A stretch of 64,000 nucleotides of DNA, taken from NCBI RefSeq assembly GCF_000499845.2, contig NC_023758.2, positions 13,424,427 through 13,488,426 on the forward strand, written 5' to 3'. A program made the position numbers and the translations under genes. Positions 1 through 12,455 of the stretch are shown here, one piece after another (position 1 is the first letter of the stretch; each line of letters opens with the position of its first letter). Below the pieces are notes generated by a model. That model saw only the letters and a list, made by a program, of their open reading frames with translations, had not been told where the DNA came from and searched no databases. Origin of the DNA: Phaseolus vulgaris. Taxonomy: Eukaryota > Streptophyta > Magnoliopsida > Fabales > Fabaceae.

Positions 1-890
1 AACTTTTTAGGTAAGATAAATACAAGTATATTTTTATAAGTTTTGAAACTTCACATCATTCATCTTTCGTAGATTTTCTAGATAGTCTAAAATAAACTAC
101 AGTTATGTAATGTTCGAATTAGATTAGTTCTTTCCTTAAAATAAATTTAAATAGACATGAATCTATCTTTAATTAAGAAAAAATTTATAATATTTTGTTT
201 TGATTCAAACTCACAAAAAAATGGTTAATTTTTTTTTTATCTTGAATGGATAACCATGTGTTTCGTACAGTGGTTCCTGTTTAGGTATGACAGAAATAAA
301 TAAAACGTCTGGGATTGGGTTTTATAGGTCAGAAATGAAAGCTATAAACTAAAATAGTGTTTTCTCTTGTTTCTTTCTAAATAATATATATTTTATATGG
401 TAAACTGAGTTGTCAATCAATGGAGAAAAAATGAACATTGAAAGCAAAGAAATATATGTTCATATGGTTCCCTCCATCTTTTTCTTCTACCCACCCCTTG
501 TTATCTTCTCATTGAATTAGACTTCTTCTGAATAACGTAAAATATGAAGCTGTAATAGTGTAGTTGGAAGAGAAGGTTGTGGAAATTTCCTTCTTTCCAA
601 TTGCTTAATTTGATTTTATAATAGAACTATACAAGATATTATGATTTAAAATTTAGAAAAATATGGTGAGACAATACTAGAATATGGTTTATGTACTAGT
701 CACTTAACCTGATGATATGTCATTGAACATATTTGTTCCAATCGAGTTGAAACACAACGAACCCAATACCCTCAAGTTATTTTAAGGATGAACTGCTCTC
801 TGATACTAAATATAACATTTCTATTTTTTTTTTACCCATATATAATAAAATAAAAGTAAAACAAACATTATCTACTTAACATATGAATAT
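1..890. other. AT-rich non-coding stretch
   Basis: I see no gene here. The stretch is AT-rich with short poly-T and poly-A runs. The last 5 bases (AATAT, 886-890) are the left target-site copy of the adjacent solo LTR, so the last tens of bases probably belong to the dispersed repeat that resumes at 2099. Confidence 0.6.
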
Positions 891-2098
891 TGATCCTGCC
901 GGCAACTCGAACGTGGAGGAATCGCTTCGTGGCACTCTCTGCCCCGTCTACGCGACTGCGTCTTCTGCGGAATCACTCCCCGAACTTTCTCTCAGATGTC
1001 TTCAAATGTGACCTGCAAGACACACAGACGGCGCCTCTAGCGGCCGTTTGCACTCCGACGATCAAGTTAGTCCAACAGAACCACCAGAAACTGGAAACTA
1101 GTAATGTGTGTGTGAGAAAAAACTTGCACTCTGTTTTTCGTCTATCTCTTTTTTTTCTCCCCCTCACTCTCACTCTGATTCTCCCTTTTATCTCTCTTTC
1201 CCTGCTTCTGGGCATAACAGAATTCTGTTATGCTTTTCTGGCATGTGTCAGAACCCTGTCATGCTTTTCAGAGAAAGCGTACCTTCAGAATCAGCAATGG
1301 GGAGCGTGAGAGTCTGCGCATGTCTGCGCTTGGCTGCGCCTGTCTATACCTTTAGCGGTACGGAGTGCTCTTTTGTCTGGACCGCACCCCTCTCAGATGA
1401 TGACACGTGGAGGCCTGCAACTCACATCTAACCACACACGTGTCACTTACTGGAAGGGCTCTAGCGCCTCTCTTTGTCTGCCTAAGTTACGCCCTTGCGG
1501 AGTAACTTAGGATGCTTCTCTTATCTGGGTAAATTGCATACTCTTAGGAGAACGTCGGGTGTGGCTGGTCTAGGCACACTCACCAAACGTTACCCTCTGC
1601 GTAGGCGACTTACCCTTCAGGATGACACGCACGTAATGGGTTGAGGGAATCACCAATCACCGACTGGCTTACTAGTTCCCTCAGGCCACTCTCGTGCACG
1701 ATTCCTTGAGGTGTGCTCATGCGAGGTCCATGCATAACGCTCTCGCTGGGAACCTTAGTCCCCGTTTAACTGCGTGTAACACGAGACCCCGACGACAGTA
1801 CACCCGATGACTGATCAGTGTTTACTCGCTTATCGCGCTCCGCCTCCAGGCACGAGTCTAGGAACTGATCTGCTGGTGGTCACTTGGCTACTGACCACCG
1901 ATCACCATTCTGGGTGATCTATCCCCCGACCTCTCTGCCGCCTGATCTGTCGGTGGTAACTTGGTTACTGACCACCGATCACCTCTCTTGGCGATCGTCC
2001 CCCGACCTCTCTGCCACCTGGTCCACGTGTCACCCTGCGAGTGGTCCACGTGGTTCTCTGATGCTGACGTCATCGACTACCGATGACCGATCGGATCA
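891..2098 (+). mobile_element. Solo LTR, GC-rich family G, copy 1
   Basis: A GC-rich 1,208-bp block begins TGATCCTGCCGGC and ends GATCGGATCA. It is flanked by a perfect 5-bp direct repeat AATAT (886-890 and 2099-2103). TG...CA ends plus a 5-bp duplication, without an internal region or second LTR, are the signature of a solo LTR left by LTR-LTR recombination. Related blocks lie at 30829 (+), 46476 (-), 47455 (+) and 52130 (-). They share the start TGTTC(C/T)TG(C/T)CGGTTGAC and an internal motif CACTCCGACG(A/C)TCAAGT, here at about 1050-1067. Open frames inside are chance products of the GC content. The element superfamily cannot be told without internal sequence. Confidence 0.85.
1866..2019 (+). 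repeat. Two-copy 77-bp tandem repeat inside the solo LTR
   Basis: Unit 1 (1866-1942) and unit 2 (1943-2019) both start TGATCTG, share ACTGACCACCGATCACC and end CCCCCGACCTCTCTGCC(G/A)CC. The units differ at scattered positions, so the duplication is older than the youngest repeats here. The related copy at 47455 has only single motifs of this kind. Confidence 0.8.
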
Positions 2099-3965
2099 AA
2101 TATATATAACTATCTCAAAATTGTATCTAAAAAAAATATCCCTCTTTATAGGAATTTTAATATATACATCAAAAGTTTTAAAACACAAACAGAGCATTCA
2201 AATTAAAACTATCACACCCTCCAGCTGCTCACTTAGGAGCTCTATTACCTGCAATCTCATCTGCTCCCGTGTATAACATGATCATCATAGATAAAGAAAC
2301 AAACACAAACAAATAACAGGATAAGGTAGCTATAACAAAATTTTCTATATAATTTAAATTTCAAATTGATACACAAAATTCATAAATTCTAATACAATTT
2401 CTCAAACATTTCACATAACCATCAAGTGTCTATCAACAATTTCAATATTCATCTTTTTCATGCAGTCCTCTACTGACTCACAACACATAAACACTTAACT
2501 CTACTTTTGAAAGACTTGTGCGTTGACTTAGACTCAGATATTTGCACCTGTCATACTATCTCACTGTGAAATTCACACAGCTATACGCATAAATAATTTC
2601 AATATCATCTATCTCCTAGTATGACAGGGTTAATTCATATAATAGGTCAAGTTAGTTATCTTTCAAACAACTTACCCATTCATATGAACCTCCTTCGACT
2701 CTCACCACCTGAATAATTTCATCTATATGATTTCATTATCTTAGGAGAGTCAGGATATCTCCTTCTAGATGAATCCCTAGTCAATGCACATCCTAAACAA
2801 TCTTAACACAATATTTTCTTTCCTGAAAATACTATGTCTTGATTAAAATTCATATTCTGACTCTCACAATATCCAAATCACACCAAAGTTTAGAATTTCC
2901 AAATCATACAACAATTCATTCACTAATCATATAAATATTTTAAACTTTTCTAAACAATTATATTATATCTAAAAAATCACTTAAACACATAACTAAATTC
3001 CAAATATATGCTTTCTAAATCAATCATCATCTAAAATCAAACAACCACTTCTCATCAAACATTTCATTTAAGTAATTCAACAAAATATTCAAAAACAGTT
3101 CAACTCATTTATATTATCATTCAAACATTTTAAATTTTCAAACACAAACACTTTCAACAAATTATTCACCTTAAAATCAATATAAAATATTCAGAATTAA
3201 CCATTTCAATCAATATATTACTTTACTCTTCAAAAGAGAAAATCCTGCAAGCAGAAATTTGAACTGGTGACCACGTCACCCCATATCCAGATCTTCTAAC
3301 CTAGGGTTCTATAAAAAAAATAAAACTAGCTTCCCTTACCTAGACCTTGAGCAAATGCTCACTAAGAGCTCCAACCCACCAAAAACTTAAGGATAACCTA
3401 ACCTGCACACAAAGTCCTGATCACAAATCTAACTATATCACTAGGACAATGATCTAATAGAGACTAATTTTGAAGATAAAAACCTTACATGCAAACTTAA
3501 ACTAAAAGGCAACCATAACCAGATCAAAACTAACTCAAAGGAAAATGAGCCAAGAATGAACTTACTCTATCTAAGATTCTGATCGGGCAATCTCGTAGAG
3601 TTCACTGCTAGGAGTCCAATGACAGACTTCAATCATCAAAATGATGAAAGAGGAGGTCAGAATCTTAGAGAGAAGGGAGAGAAAAGGAAAAATGGAACAA
3701 AAATGAACTTACTCTATCAAAGATTTTGATCGGGCAATATAGTAGATCTTGATGTCAAGAGTCTAATGGTGGACTCCGATCGTCAAACTGATGAGCGAGG
3801 AGGTCAGAATCTTAGAGAGAAGAAAGAGGAAAGGAAAAAGAAACTTGTAGAGAGATGATGATTCTTTTAAAATGAAACCTGAATAACTAAATTTCTATTT
3901 ATATAGCTTTTTCTCTTTTAATAATAAAATATTCAGGTACCATTTTAATTGTATCATTTCTACTC
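2099..3965. repeat. Dispersed long repeat, family A, copy 1
   Basis: This AT-rich block shares ordered landmarks with 12180-16935 and more weakly with 10700-11220. They are TGCTCCCGTGTA (about 2260), ATCAAGTGTCTA (about 2422), CCTCCTTCGACTCTCACCAC (about 2689), GACCACGTCACCCC-like (about 3269), and GGAGGTCAGAATCTTAGAGAG (3650s and 3790s). No coding potential is visible. It is probably an LTR or non-coding part of a large retrotransposon, but no termini or primer site could be fixed, so the class is open. Its left part is interrupted by the solo LTR at 891-2098. Confidence 0.6.
3541..3836. repeat. About 147-bp tandem duplication in repeat A
   Basis: Two adjacent units each contain ATGAACTTACTCTATC, GATT(C/T)TGATCGGGCAAT and GGAGGTCAGAATCTTAGAG. 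Repeat A copy 3 has only one such unit (about 16690-16830), so the duplication arose in copy 1. Unit edges are approximate. Confidence 0.75.
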
Positions 3966-5406
3966 CAAGACTATTTTTCTCAGTCCTTACGAAGAATCTT
4001 ATGGAAATTATTAAGAATTAACATGTGAGTTTGTATATGAATTTTATATTTCATTATTTTTTTTACTAAAATTGAGTTGGATAATTTTAACTTTGATAAA
4101 AAAAAGAGTCAACTAAAAATAAAAAGTTAAGGTTGCATAAAGGAAGTTTTCTCATCAAATTATGGTTCAAGGGTCTAATAGTAGGGTAAAAAACATATTT
4201 TTTTTTGTCAAGTATAATAAAAGGAAATAATTATTGTGATAACTTATCGATGTTTCAAATAAACTTAAGAAAAGTGATGATTTCGAGTAAGATAGCATAC
4301 AATTAGACCTATATAAAAATTATTCTCAAATTATTAGTAATTTGATTAGGTTAGAAGATATATGAGACTTATTGAAAGATGAACTAAAATAGTTAAATGT
4401 TTCATTCAAAAGAGCTACTAAAATATTATTTTTTTTCTTAAGTGCGTACTCATCATATTCTAATATGAAAATACCACCAAACAGTAACTATAAGCCAATT
4501 TTCTATGGTTCGTCTAATATGGATAACAGTAGAAAAAAGGCAAAAACAATCACACAAAAAATTAAAGAAAAATGGTCAAGTATGAAATCTCATCATCTCC
4601 CATGACATCATCACAATTATGATATCATTAAATGTGGTGTAATAAACTAAATGTTAGGAATTAGTTTATTCCAATTTCTATAGAATGTCAACCAAATAAA
4701 CAAAATAATAAAAGAAAAATAACACCTTGATAATTAAAACAAATAACACCTTCTTCTACATGACGGAAGGTAAATACTAATGGAGGAAGAAGAGATAATT
4801 ACATATTAAAATTTGATGTGGTTTGATTGATGTATTAATGAATTTTAATTTTTGTTTATGAAGAAATTTAATTTATCATAAATATTATAATTCAATAATT
4901 TTTTCTTAAACTAACACTTACTCAAATACTATTTAAATGTTCAATTTAAAATTATTTTAAAATATATAATATCGTATTTATATAATAATTATCGTTATAA
5001 CTGAAATTTATAAAAACATGCCTTAGATTAATCAGGAATACACTTGAATATTGTTTTTCGTTGCAGAACAGAACAATCACTAGATGGTTTCATCACTCAG
5101 TTCATATATCAATAAACCTTAATAGATCAGACAACCTACTAGCAGTGTGTCAAATAGTCTAGAAACCTTGAAGACAAGTTTTTATTGAACCATTAACAAC
5201 AAAAGAAAAACTATTGACTCGATGTTTGTCAAAATAAATGTTAATTAATATAGATGTAATGTCTTTGTTGTATAATTTTGTGATTATTAACTTTATTAAA
5301 TTTGGTAAATGACTAAGTATATGTATTCTAAAATCTTCATTTTATATTTACTCATTTAATAATTTAACTTCAAATTATAATTTAAAACATTTCACTTTAA
5401 TTACTA
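3966..5406. other. AT-rich non-coding stretch
   Basis: No gene, tRNA or defined mobile element is visible. Sequence is AT-rich and low in complexity. The last bases run into the left target-site copy of the LINE insertion. Confidence 0.55.
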
Positions 5407-5421
5407 CATAATAATTTTATG

Positions 5422-6085
5422 TAGGTTGTGGAGGTGTAAAGCCTTGCCTTCTGCTGTTTTCTTGGTCTGGAAGGTGATGGAAAATAGGATTGCGACTAGG
5501 GTTAATTTGGTAAGGCGCGGGGTGGTGGTTGAAAACCTTGTATGCTGCTTGTGTGGGAAGGTTGAAGAGTCGCCGAGTCACTTGTTCTCCGTCTGTGACT
5601 TTTCTTGGAGGGTCTGGTGTCTTTGCTTGAGTGACTTGGAGTGTCATTCGTAATCCATTTGGATCCTATGCAAAATTTTATCCAATTCAGGTTGAGTCAG
5701 ACATCTGTTTCAGTTAATGATGTTTGGGGGGCAATTTGGGTTGAAATTGTGAGTGAAATTTGGAAGCATAGAAACTCGGTCGTCTTTAATGGAGGAGTGG
5801 CAAATGTGTTAGAAGTTTTTGCCTCAACGCAAGTAAAGGTGTGGTCTTGGATTGCTGCAAAGTCCCGCGAAGTTTATTTTTCCTACCCCTGTTGGGTTCT
5901 GGATCATTTGGCATGTATACGGCTGATTCGGTAAAGCTAGTTAGCGCTTGGTTTGGTTGGTCCTTTGTCCGGCAGTTTTGCGTGTCGAGTTAGGAGTTGG
6001 ATTCTGTGTGTTTTTGTAAAAGAGTTGGAGCACCCCTAAAATGGTTTCCATTTATTTATTTATTTTTTATTGCTGATAAAAAAAA
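5422..6085 (+). mobile_element. 5'-truncated L1-type LINE with 15-bp TSD
   Basis: The insertion carries the last part of a LINE ORF2, a short 3' UTR (GAGTTGGAGCACCCC at about 6023) and an A-rich tail. It is bounded by a perfect 15-bp duplication ACATAATAATTTTAT (5407-5421 and 6086-6100). Target duplication of this length, a 5' truncation and a 3' A tail fit target-primed reverse transcription. The unmutated duplication suggests a fairly young insertion. A related 3' UTR without the coding part lies at about 11930-12150. Confidence 0.93.
5426..5934 (+). pseudogene. LINE ORF2 3' end with zf-RVT domain, frameshifted
   Basis: The reading frame from 5426 gives a zinc-binding reverse-transcriptase tail (zf-RVT type). 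It starts LWRCKALPSAVFLVWK and contains CCLCGKVEESPSHLFSVCDF, the C-x2-C...H-x3/4-C arrangement of that domain. It stops at 5653. The sequence continues in another frame from about 5641 (VWGAIWVEIVSEIWKHRNS, then a tryptophan-rich stretch) and ends at 5934. A single frame change near 5641-5653 therefore breaks the original reading frame. Everything upstream (endonuclease, polymerase core) is absent because the insertion is 5'-truncated. It has no function on its own. The tail 'IW.HRN' motif is usual at this place in plant L1 elements. Confidence 0.85.
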
Positions 6086-6100
6086 ACATAATAATTTTAT

Positions 6101-7139
6101 AGTTTTAATTATTATTATTATATATATTTATATATATCCAAAGTCCTATCTATAATTATACATTTATACATATATTCCTGTATTTATATACATATTTTGG
6201 TGGTAAGATTGTAACTCGATTACATATTCCTAAAAGAGACTAGTTAATTAGGTGGCATAATGTATACAATGAATTAACATGAGTAGATGGTGTGGAGATA
6301 GTGAATGTGACACTAATGAAACCAGTAACAAAATTTGTAGTTGAACCTTCAGAAAGTGTCAGAAGTGATGATCTATATCCTTCAAAGGTTATTGTATTGT
6401 TCTGAGTGTTTACGCTCTATTGCAGACAAGAAAATATAACTAGATTATGATGAGTCATTTATACACTCAAATGACATGTATAAACTCCACTTCTTATAAA
6501 TATCACTTTTTCTATCTCAAAAGAACCACACTCCTTTCCAATAACAACAACGGTCTTACAATGTTTAACAAAAAATAAAATTAGAAACATCTCACTCAAT
6601 AAAATAGTATAAAAAATGATAAATATCTCCTCCATGTTATCGAATTTGAAAAATAAATAAAAAATTGACACAAATTCAAAATTGATATCTCGTCTCCCTC
6701 AGAAATAATTTTATCACACCTAAGCGTTTTTTTAGTGGCTCCACCATATTTATAGCCACCCTTTATTAATTATTACTTGGTTAAATAACAATCTTACTTT
6801 TATGACTAAATTCATAATTTATTGGGTATATATAAGTTTCAAATTAGTTTTAAGTCTATCCTTAGTTAGAGATATGAATAAAAAAAATCCCTAGTGCACT
6901 CCTACAATCTTATCCTTAATAAAATAAATTCACCACGTTTTTCTTTAGCTTTAGTTATATAAACATAAGCACCAAAATTCATTAGAATTGAAAACACTCA
7001 ATCAAATAACTTTTCAATTTATATGTATTACGTTTTTATATATTATGTTTTGTGCATTAGATACTTTTCAATTCACACACGCATATAATATAATATATAT
7101 ATATATATAATTATATAAAAATTATTAGATATTTTATAT
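6101..7139. other. AT-rich non-coding stretch
   Basis: No supported gene. It holds TA-rich runs (about 6119-6140 and 7092-7110) and nothing else recognisable before the copia remnant. Confidence 0.5.
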
Positions 7140-7140
7140 T

Positions 7141-8115
7141 ATATTTAAATGGTAAGATATTTGAGGAAGTATACATGGATATTCCCTATGGTTACAAAAC
7201 AAGAATAAAATGATTTGTTTGCAAGTTAAATACATCTATATATAATTGAGATAAATTTCTCGACAATGGTTTTTGCAAATTCTTTTCCACCTTATTACTA
7301 CATGGTTTTACACGGTCTAAAAATGAGATTACTCTCTATTTACTCATGATTCAAGTTTTTCATTAGTCATTTTGTTTCCTTGAGTCAAAGAAAATATACT
7401 TCATATTTTCTTGATGATATTGATTTTAGTTAGTAAGCCAACTTCATTACTTAACGATTCCAATTTTAAACTTAGTCTTAATGATGATAGCCCTATTGGG
7501 GATCTTTCTATGTATAAAAGATTAATTGGAAGAGTTGTATATTTGACCATTTCCAGACCAGACATTACTTTTGCAATTCACAAGCTTAGTGAGTACATGC
7601 GGATTCATTAACTACACATTTAGTTGTAATCATCTTTTATGTACTTGAAGTTCACTTTAGGTCAAGGTCTCTTTTTCTTAGACAATAACAAATTTCATCT
7701 TTCAAGATATGCTAATGCAGATTAGACAGTTGTTTATATACATGAAAATCAAACACTGACTTTTGTGTACCTTAGTGATTATCTAATTTCTTGAAAGTCT
7801 GCCAAACAAGGCATTGTGTCCAAATCTTTAGCAGATCGTGCTTTATCTTTATTGATAGTGAAGTAGGTTGACTACAATGATTACTCAAACATTCTAAAGT
7901 TTCAATTGACACAATAACATTCTTTTGTGATAACAAATATATAATGCATTTTACTTCTAATCTCTCTCACCATGAAAGATCCAAACATATAGATATCAAT
8001 TGTCACTTCATTCATAAACTTGTTTAAAACAATTTTTTTATTATCATTCATGTTAAAACCGAACATCAAATATGTGATATATTCACAAAGTCTTGTTACT
8101 ACTATTTTCAATCAT
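7141..8115 (+). pseudogene. Decayed Ty1/copia pol (RT C-terminal half and RNase H)
   Basis: Reading across several frames shows copia polymerase landmarks in the right order. An EEVYMDIPYGYKT-like block at about 7162 is followed by CKFFSTLLLHGFTRSK near 7275. The segment 7411-7608 ends YKRLIGRVVYLTISRPDITF and AIHKLSEYM, the conserved stretch after the catalytic aspartates. RNase H motifs follow: a RYANAD-like block at about 7700 and FVITNKY/HERSKHIDI-like residues at about 7925-8010. Many stops and frameshifts interrupt it and no LTRs, gag or integrase were found nearby. It belongs to a lineage different from the SIRE-like element at 31406. It is an old, non-functional fragment. Confidence 0.8.
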
Positions 8116-10394
8116 TTCATTGACAAGTTAAGAATCACTAACATTTTTTCTTTAACTTGAAAAGATATTATGATAAAATATAATTAGATTATAAATATTA
8201 TATATAATAATTAATCTTGTTAATATGTTTGATTAATAAATCATTTTATATTTTTATCTGGTCGCCTTATACATAAATTCTTTCGGCGCTATAGTCCTAG
8301 AATGTTCTCCTAATGGATTGTAGTGATTCATTTTATATTTTATAACGATAAGTTAATCATGTTTTTCTTGAAAAAATCATAAATGAGATGACGAAGAACT
8401 ATGCATGATATTGGTAATGAAGAAAACAGCAAGCCCTATAAAAGAATATGAGCATTCATGAAACAAAAACAAAATGTTGAAACTAAATAACAAGAAAAAT
8501 AAATTTAAATAATAGATATAAAATGAATTTGTGTAAGAAATGGAAAAAATTGTTGATGAAAAAATGAGCATAAATAATCTTTTTGTTATTTTCCAGTTTA
8601 GACGTTACATAGTGATTTTTTATCACCTTAGACTACAGTGTATATACATTCCTATTCATTCATCGATTAAAAACTAAATTTAAAGTGTTGTCTCTGAAAG
8701 AAAAAATTCCATATTCATAGAATTTGTATATTGAATATTTTGTAGTAAATTTTTTAAAAATGGGAAAAACAAAAGAGAAGAGAGTTAAAGGTGGATATAG
8801 TATACGGTTGGTATTGAGAATGACGTTGTCGTGAACTCTTATGTGAATTGGTTGAGCCAGCAGATCTGCAGGAACAGTACCAACAACGTTTATGGTTTAC
8901 AACTATTCATGAATTAATGCTTTTCGTAAACCCAAAACTCTTTGGTTGTTCGGTCCACTTCAGGTGGTTGAAGTCTTAAACTGAATCTCAGGTAAGTCTC
9001 TTTCACACTACACTCATTTTGCTTAATTAATCACCCATTTATATTATCTTCAAATCAAACTTCTATACTTTTTTTATTTCATTATCTCATTAAATAATAT
9101 TGTCTTCAATAAAAACCAAGATCAAAGATATACATTAAAGACAGTAAAATTAGTTTGAATATTTCATTCAAAATATATTACATGAAAGTGATAGATGAAG
9201 TTAACAATTAAATATAATTAAATTTAAAGACATAAAATAACTAATGACTATATTAACTAAATTAGACATTATTTCATAGACTAAAAAATTATTAATATTT
9301 AGAATAATTTTTATTATTAATAAAAATTTATAAAATAATTTTTAAATGGTATCTAAATTAGTTACTCAAGTTTTAATTACAAATATTTTAGATTAGTCTC
9401 TAAAAAATTAATAGAGACTGATTTAGAATATAAGTAATAAATAAATAAAATCTTAGTAGCTAATGGTTAAATATCAATTTAGAAACTATTTTATAAATTT
9501 TTTTTAATAATAAAAACTACTTAAATACTAATATTTTTTAATTTAGTTAATATAATAATTAATTATTTTAATATCTAAAATTAGTTTTATTTCATAATTT
9601 GTTTTAGTATTCTAATGCGCTTTTTTTAATATATATATTACTAATTACTACTTCAATTTTTCCTTTGAAATTTTTGATAATTTTTAAATTGATGATTGTT
9701 TATTTATTTTAATATAATAATTACAATTTCATTTTATAAATAAGATGTTACAATGATCTAAATTCCTTTTTCATTGATAATAAATTAATTTGATAAGACC
9801 ATATTATTCAAACATAATTAATCATTACAAATTAAAAATTAATCAATTAAATAGAAGAACAATATATATATTTAGGAAAATATATATTATTAGATGTGCT
9901 GGAAGAAACGTATAATAATTATACCATTAAATGTGCATCAATTACGAAAAATGAAATAAGGAAGGGTGTGGAGATATTTTAATATTATTTTAGTTATTAT
10001 TTAATATATGTAATAAAACTTTAAATTACATATAAATTAGATTGAATAGGTAAATTTACTACAAACTATGAACAGAAATAAATGTTAAGTTTTAATTTTA
10101 AAAAATAATTAATAAATTAGGTTGATTTAAGATACCAACATATAATGTATTATTGGAAACTTTACAAAAATAATTTAAAAAATGGATAAAATTAAAAAAT
10201 ACAAAAAATAGTAAATCATATTTATAAATATAATTTTATTTTAAACAAGTCATATTTGTAAATATGGTTCTTATCTTATTGTTTGAAATTGAAAATAAAG
10301 TTGCCGTAGTATAACTTTTTATTACTGTTAGTATTGCTGTTGTAACTCAATCTATTTTTAGTGGTCTTTTTTGTTTGTAACATTCTTAGTCTCT
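8116..10394. other. AT-rich non-coding stretch with a possible orphan exon and an inverted repeat
   Basis: No complete gene is visible. A less AT-rich part (about 8760-9000) ends in a textbook splice donor, CAG|GTAAGT with GT at 8992-8993, which could be a non-coding first exon or a transposon relic. About 9230-9600 is a long imperfect inverted repeat rich in TTTAGAAACTA-type words, like the arms of the CACTA copies at 47312 and 51892. The rest is low-complexity AT sequence. Confidence 0.45.
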
Positions 10395-10568
10395 TATAGC
10401 ACACAAACAAGAAAATATGGTAAGGAAAAAAGTTATATAAGGAAAAAAGTTATATGCTTTTACTTTCAAAGATAAATATATTTAAATTTATAGCACACAA
10501 ACAAGAAAATATGGTAAGAAAAAAAGTTATATGCTTTTATCTTTCAAAGATAATTATATTTAAATTTT
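10395..10568. repeat. About 94-bp tandem duplication
   Basis: Unit 1 (10395-10488) and unit 2 (from 10489) both begin TATAGCACACAAACAAGAAA and share AAAAAAGTTATATGCTTTTA and TTTCAAAGATAA. Unit 1 contains an extra internal copy of a GGAAAAAAGTTATATAA word. Near identity suggests a recent duplication. Confidence 0.85.
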
Positions 10569-10699
10569 TATTCTTAGTCATTTATACACATCACAAAATC
10601 AAGAATCTTTCATAACATGTGTAATCTATAAACCATACTAAAATATTATTGAAATGTATTTCAAAACACTTACTTTATTCTTGCAACATATATACATCG

Positions 10700-11220
10700 T
10701 ATTGAACTCAGAGGTGTGCATGTGTCATACTTTGCATCTTCAACAAAACTACACTAATATCAACTAAATTTACTCATGGCATTGGTAAATTTTTATGATC
10801 GATTAAACTAGCTATCTTTTAAACTGCAAACTCATTCATTGGAACCTTCCTCGACTCTCATGACCTGATAATCTTCATCATCTATATAATTTTAATATAT
10901 CAGTAGAGTTATGATATCTATTTAGTACGAAACTCGATTTCAATACATATTTTATTCATCTCAACGTACATCCCTGGAAATAATAATGTTTATATCATAC
11001 TTCATATCATATACAAGCATTTCATCATAAATTTCCATCCATACATATCCATCTAACTTAAATCAAATTCCAATAAATTAAAAATTTATCATACATTACA
11101 TTATAAAAATGTTCAAATACAATATATTGGTCAAATATTTTAAAAAAATAATGAAAGATAAACACATTTTAACATATAGAAATATTTAAAAACATGTTTT
11201 TTCAAAGTTAAAAAACGCTC
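10700..11220. repeat. Family A-like dispersed repeat, partial copy 2
   Basis: Shares with copies 1 and 3 the landmark CCTCGACTCTCATGACCTGA (about 10850), followed by a CATCTATATAATTTTAATATATCAG-type stretch. The match fades after about 11100. It is more diverged and shorter than the other copies. No coding potential. Confidence 0.5.
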
Positions 11221-11620
11221 TCTTATTTAGCCAGATTTTGTCTCGCCCTATCGAATTAAGCACATGCTACAATTCGCTCAATCACCATTATGCTCACCTA
11301 GGCAAAGACTTTAGCACAACCAACCACTTTTACTCGTCCAACAAACAAAACGTTCACCCAATGACTACTCCAATGGGATTTTTTAAAATAACATTTCATC
11401 CAGTGAGAGTTGGCTCGTCCAATGGCCGAAACACTAAGAGTTTTTATTTAAAAGGCTCGCCCAACAACCAAAGCTCTCAGATTTTTAATTCCACGAATTT
11501 TGCGCAATAAGAGCTTGGCTTGCACAATGATCAAACAACTGTGAGTTCCCATTTAAAAGACTCACCCAACAACCAAAGCTCTTATATTTTTAATAAATTA
11601 AATTTCACTAAATTAGTGAA
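11221..11620. repeat. Imperfect word tract (CTCGCCCAACAACCAAAGCTC type)
   Basis: A tract built of short recurring words: CTCGCC(C), GCTCACC, TCGTCCAAC. Its clearest pair is at about 11448-11490 and 11553-11600: TTTAAAAGGCTCGCCCAACA and TTTAAAAGACTCACCCAACA, each followed by ACCAAAGCTCT. The 90-aa open frame through it has no recognisable domain and looks accidental. It resembles in style the CGCTTGAGCGA tract at 15060. Confidence 0.5.
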
Positions 11621-11929
11621 TTTCCACAATCCAGAAAAGATGTAAAAGAATACATAGGTATAAATTAGTTTAATATGATTTTAAGTTCATTCCTTCTACA
11701 TAATATTGAATATATTATCTCAAACTAACTACATCTTGAACCAATATACCCAAATTATAGAAAGCTAACATCCATATTTTGGTTTCAAAATTATCCAAGG
11801 AATAAATTCAAGGTGAATTCCTTTAATTAAAAATAATCAATTCAAAATCAAATCAAGATAAACTTATTTAAATCACAATCAACCAGAGAAAATATAAGAT
11901 AAATTTTTTAACTTAAAAGAATCAACCAA

Positions 11930-12150
11930 AACACCAGTCCCTGCAAGAAATTCAGGATAGTGTAACCAAATGTTGATGTGGGTTTGTCAGCAATAGGTGT
12001 CATAGAAGAGTCTTTTTCCTTGTGTTTGGGAGATCATGATAGCATGTGTATCTGGTTTGGTGTATGGAATCCAATTCTTGTATACGAGTTGGAGCACCTC
12101 TCAAGTGTTCCATGTTATTTAATTTAATTAATTATTTGTCAATAAAAAAA
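11930..12150 (+). mobile_element. LINE 3' UTR fragment
   Basis: Contains GAGTTGGAGCACCTCTCAAG and a VTTCCATGTTATTT-like segment ending in an A run (about 12142-12149). It parallels the 3' UTR of the LINE at 5422-6085 (GAGTTGGAGCACCCCTAAAA, TTTCCATTTATTT, A tail). It is a heavily 5'-truncated insertion. The left edge and target duplication could not be fixed. Confidence 0.65.
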
Positions 12151-12455
12151 TCATTTAGATCGTCACTAACATCCCTATTTTATCACATCTAAAAACTATA
12201 ATATGCATGAAATATAAAAATAAATATTTACATATATACATCTCTTTCATACAATATTTCAAAATATATCCCTTTTCATAGGAATTTTAAATATTTACAT
12301 CAAATTAAAAATAAAATATTCAAAAGAAAATAAACATTTTCATCTTTTCACTGTGGAGTTCTCTCACATGTAGCTTCATATGCTCCCGTGTAAATATTTA
12401 CGATCATTACAGATAAAGAAAACAAAACACAACATAAATAACAAGGTAAGCTAAC

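Noticed and set aside
890..1431. Two overlapping plus-strand open frames of 107-139 codons
   Set aside because: They lie inside a GC-rich solo LTR with defined ends; no domain, and GC content explains the open frames.
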